A stretch of DNA of 15,118 nucleotides from an uncultured bacterium (GTDB lineage: Bacteria; Bacillota; Clostridia; Lachnospirales; Lachnospiraceae), in assembly GCA_905214365.1 (NCBI GenBank), contig CAJMMH010000032.1:1-15118 (forward strand), in the 5' to 3' direction. Below the pieces are notes generated by a model, which had not been told where the DNA came from, made no database searches, and worked only from the letters and a program-made list of their open reading frames with translations. The translations under genes and the position numbers were made by a program. Positions within the stretch are counted from its first letter, which is position 1. Every line of letters begins with the position of its first letter. Positions 14,221 through 15,118 of the stretch are shown one piece after another.

Positions 14221-15018
14221 TTACAATACAAAATAGAAAAATCTGGCCACTTCATAATAATCGGCCGATTCAAATGCAATGGATCTTGACCCGCTTTTTC
14301 TTGCTCCCGGATAAAAAGATCCCCTCTGTGCCTTAGCGATTTCCTTAAACTGTACTTCTGCCCGAAAGTAATCCGGCAATTTCACCTTATACGCTTTGAG
14401 ATCTTTTTGCAGCGCTTTCTGGATTCCCGCATACATACGTTTTACCGCGACATTCGGATGAATAGAAATGGATGCCCCTGCTTTTCCCTCACTGACCGCT
14501 ACCGTTTCAATCTCCGGGCAGATCTTCTTCGCGCTTTCGCACAGCGCCTTGTCTCCGCTTAAAAATATCACTGGTTTTCCACAATAAGCAGCATAATACG
14601 TATTAATCATAAATTCGCTTGCCACTTCTCCGTTCAGCCAGACCGATACATTCTGCAGATTGCTCGTATGCGCAAGCGGATTTCCATCCGTTCCGGCAGC
14701 TGAATGATATCCGGTCATCGCAATTGCATCGCAATCCTCCAGGCCTGCCATCATACTGCACGGACCTCCCGGCCATTCTCTCATAATGGTTATCTGCTCT
14801 GGAAGCATCTCTGGAATAATATTTCTTGCGCTGTCATGGGCATCCTTTATATAAACAGAATCTACATTTCCGGTTTCCAGCGCTCCATCACACACAGCTT
14901 TTACTTCTTTTGTCATCTGCTTTGCAAAATATTCATGGTCTGAATGATTTTTTTCCGTCTCATTCCAATGACAGATTCCACAGGTTCCCTCAATATCTGC
15001 ACTTATCATTAATTTCAT
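14221..15018 (-). CDS. dppA: D-aminopeptidase, DppA-like (peptidase family M55)
   Basis: A 265-residue protein close to the length of Bacillus DppA (about 274). It begins MKLMISADIEGTCGI, with the zinc ligands Asp8 and Glu10. His61 in KDAHDSARN, His105 in TGYHSAAG and Glu131/Glu135 in LNGEVASEFMIN are the remaining expected metal or catalytic residues. DppA-type enzymes are decameric, cytoplasmic and release D-Ala from D-Ala-D-Ala and related peptides, recycling cell-wall fragments. The ATG at 15018 follows GGAGG at about nine bases; the longer frame to 15072 enters the repeat. The gene is bracketed by two direct copies of the hairpin repeat, one ending 7 bp past its stop. A TTGACA at 15067-15072 (minus strand) lacks a matching -10. 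Confidence 0.9.
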   Translation of the reverse strand: MKLMISADIEGTCGICHWNETEKNHSDHEYFAKQMTKEVKAVCDGALETGNVDSVYIKDAHDSARNIIPEMLPEQITIMREWPGGPCSMMAGLEDCDAIAMTGYHSAAGTDGNPLAHTSNLQNVSVWLNGEVASEFMINTYYAAYCGKPVIFLSGDKALCESAKKICPEIETVAVSEGKAGASISIHPNVAVKRMYAGIQKALQKDLKAYKVKLPDYFRAEVQFKEIAKAQRGSFYPGARKSGSRSIAFESADYYEVARFFYFVL

Positions 15019-15072
15019 ACGCAAAATCCTCCACAAATTGTGACGCACATCTTGCAGAAAGCCTTTTGTCAA

Positions 15073-15118
15073 GCGGATATTCGCAATCCGCTTCGCTACT
15101 TGCTCATAACCAAATAAC
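15073..15118 (+). repeat. Modular hairpin repeat, copy 3, runs off the window
   Basis: It begins with the hairpin GCGGAT/ATCCGC (15073-15078 with 15086-15091) and continues with 32 bases identical to 14065-14096. The window ends inside it, so the internal hairpins and 3' end seen in copy 2 are presumably beyond the edge. It is in the same orientation as copies 1 and 2. Confidence 0.72.

Noticed and set aside
14082..14279. A 65-codon minus-strand frame over the hairpin repeat
   Set aside because: Most of it encodes the repeat's stems and the rest overlaps dppA in another frame. Its translation is that of a dispersed repeat, not a protein gene.
14065..15118. CRISPR array
   Set aside because: The repeats are palindromic modules a kilobase apart, without regular short spacers or cas genes.

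Overview
The window reads as chromosome from a fermentative, low-to-moderate GC Firmicute, most likely a gut Lachnospiraceae-type Clostridium relative. The grounds are strong AGGAGG-type ribosome binding sites, sigma-A-like promoters, the gene families present (phosphoketolase, intracellular GH28 and GH43 enzymes, PepF oligoendopeptidase, DppA) and short hairpin-rich intergenic repeats. The genus cannot be fixed from the sequence alone. There is no rRNA, tRNA, CRISPR array or prophage in the window.

Layout. 1-1838 (-) is the N-terminal three quarters of phosphoketolase, cut by the left edge, with its own promoter at 1995-2023. 2105-4353 (-) is a two-gene unit: a GH28 polygalacturonase-like enzyme followed by an HSL-type alpha/beta hydrolase. 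4506-5393 (+) is an RluA-family pseudouridine synthase, divergent from GH28 and convergent with the GH43-family enzyme at 5433-6317 (-). A 660-bp non-coding stretch with repeats and hairpins leads to pepF (6982-8781, +). An 830-bp pyrimidine-rich gap, with hairpin terminators at both ends, separates pepF from a convergent SAM methyltransferase (9614-10372, -). Upstream of that on the same strand are a Gfo/Idh/MocA oxidoreductase (10505-11473) and a translationally coupled pair of half-size chromate-transporter proteins (11543-12765). A divergent LysR regulator (13165-14058, +) follows, and a dppA-like D-aminopeptidase (14221-15018, -) ends the window.

How the genes may work together. GH28, the esterase-like hydrolase and GH43 fit intracellular processing of pectin-derived oligosaccharides. 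Arabinose or xylose released by GH43 would feed xylulose-5-phosphate, the substrate of phosphoketolase, so the left 6.4 kb looks like a loose pectin/pentose cluster (inference). LysR probably controls the divergent chromate-transporter pair.

The most unusual content is non-coding. A 163-bp near-perfect palindrome with matching 5-bp flanking repeats (MITE-like) lies in the leader of the chromate-transporter operon. Its 16-nt terminal motif recurs alone at nearly the same distance (22-25 nt) upstream of the start codons of the hydrolase and the oxidoreductase. A second, modular hairpin repeat occurs three times, and two copies bracket dppA.
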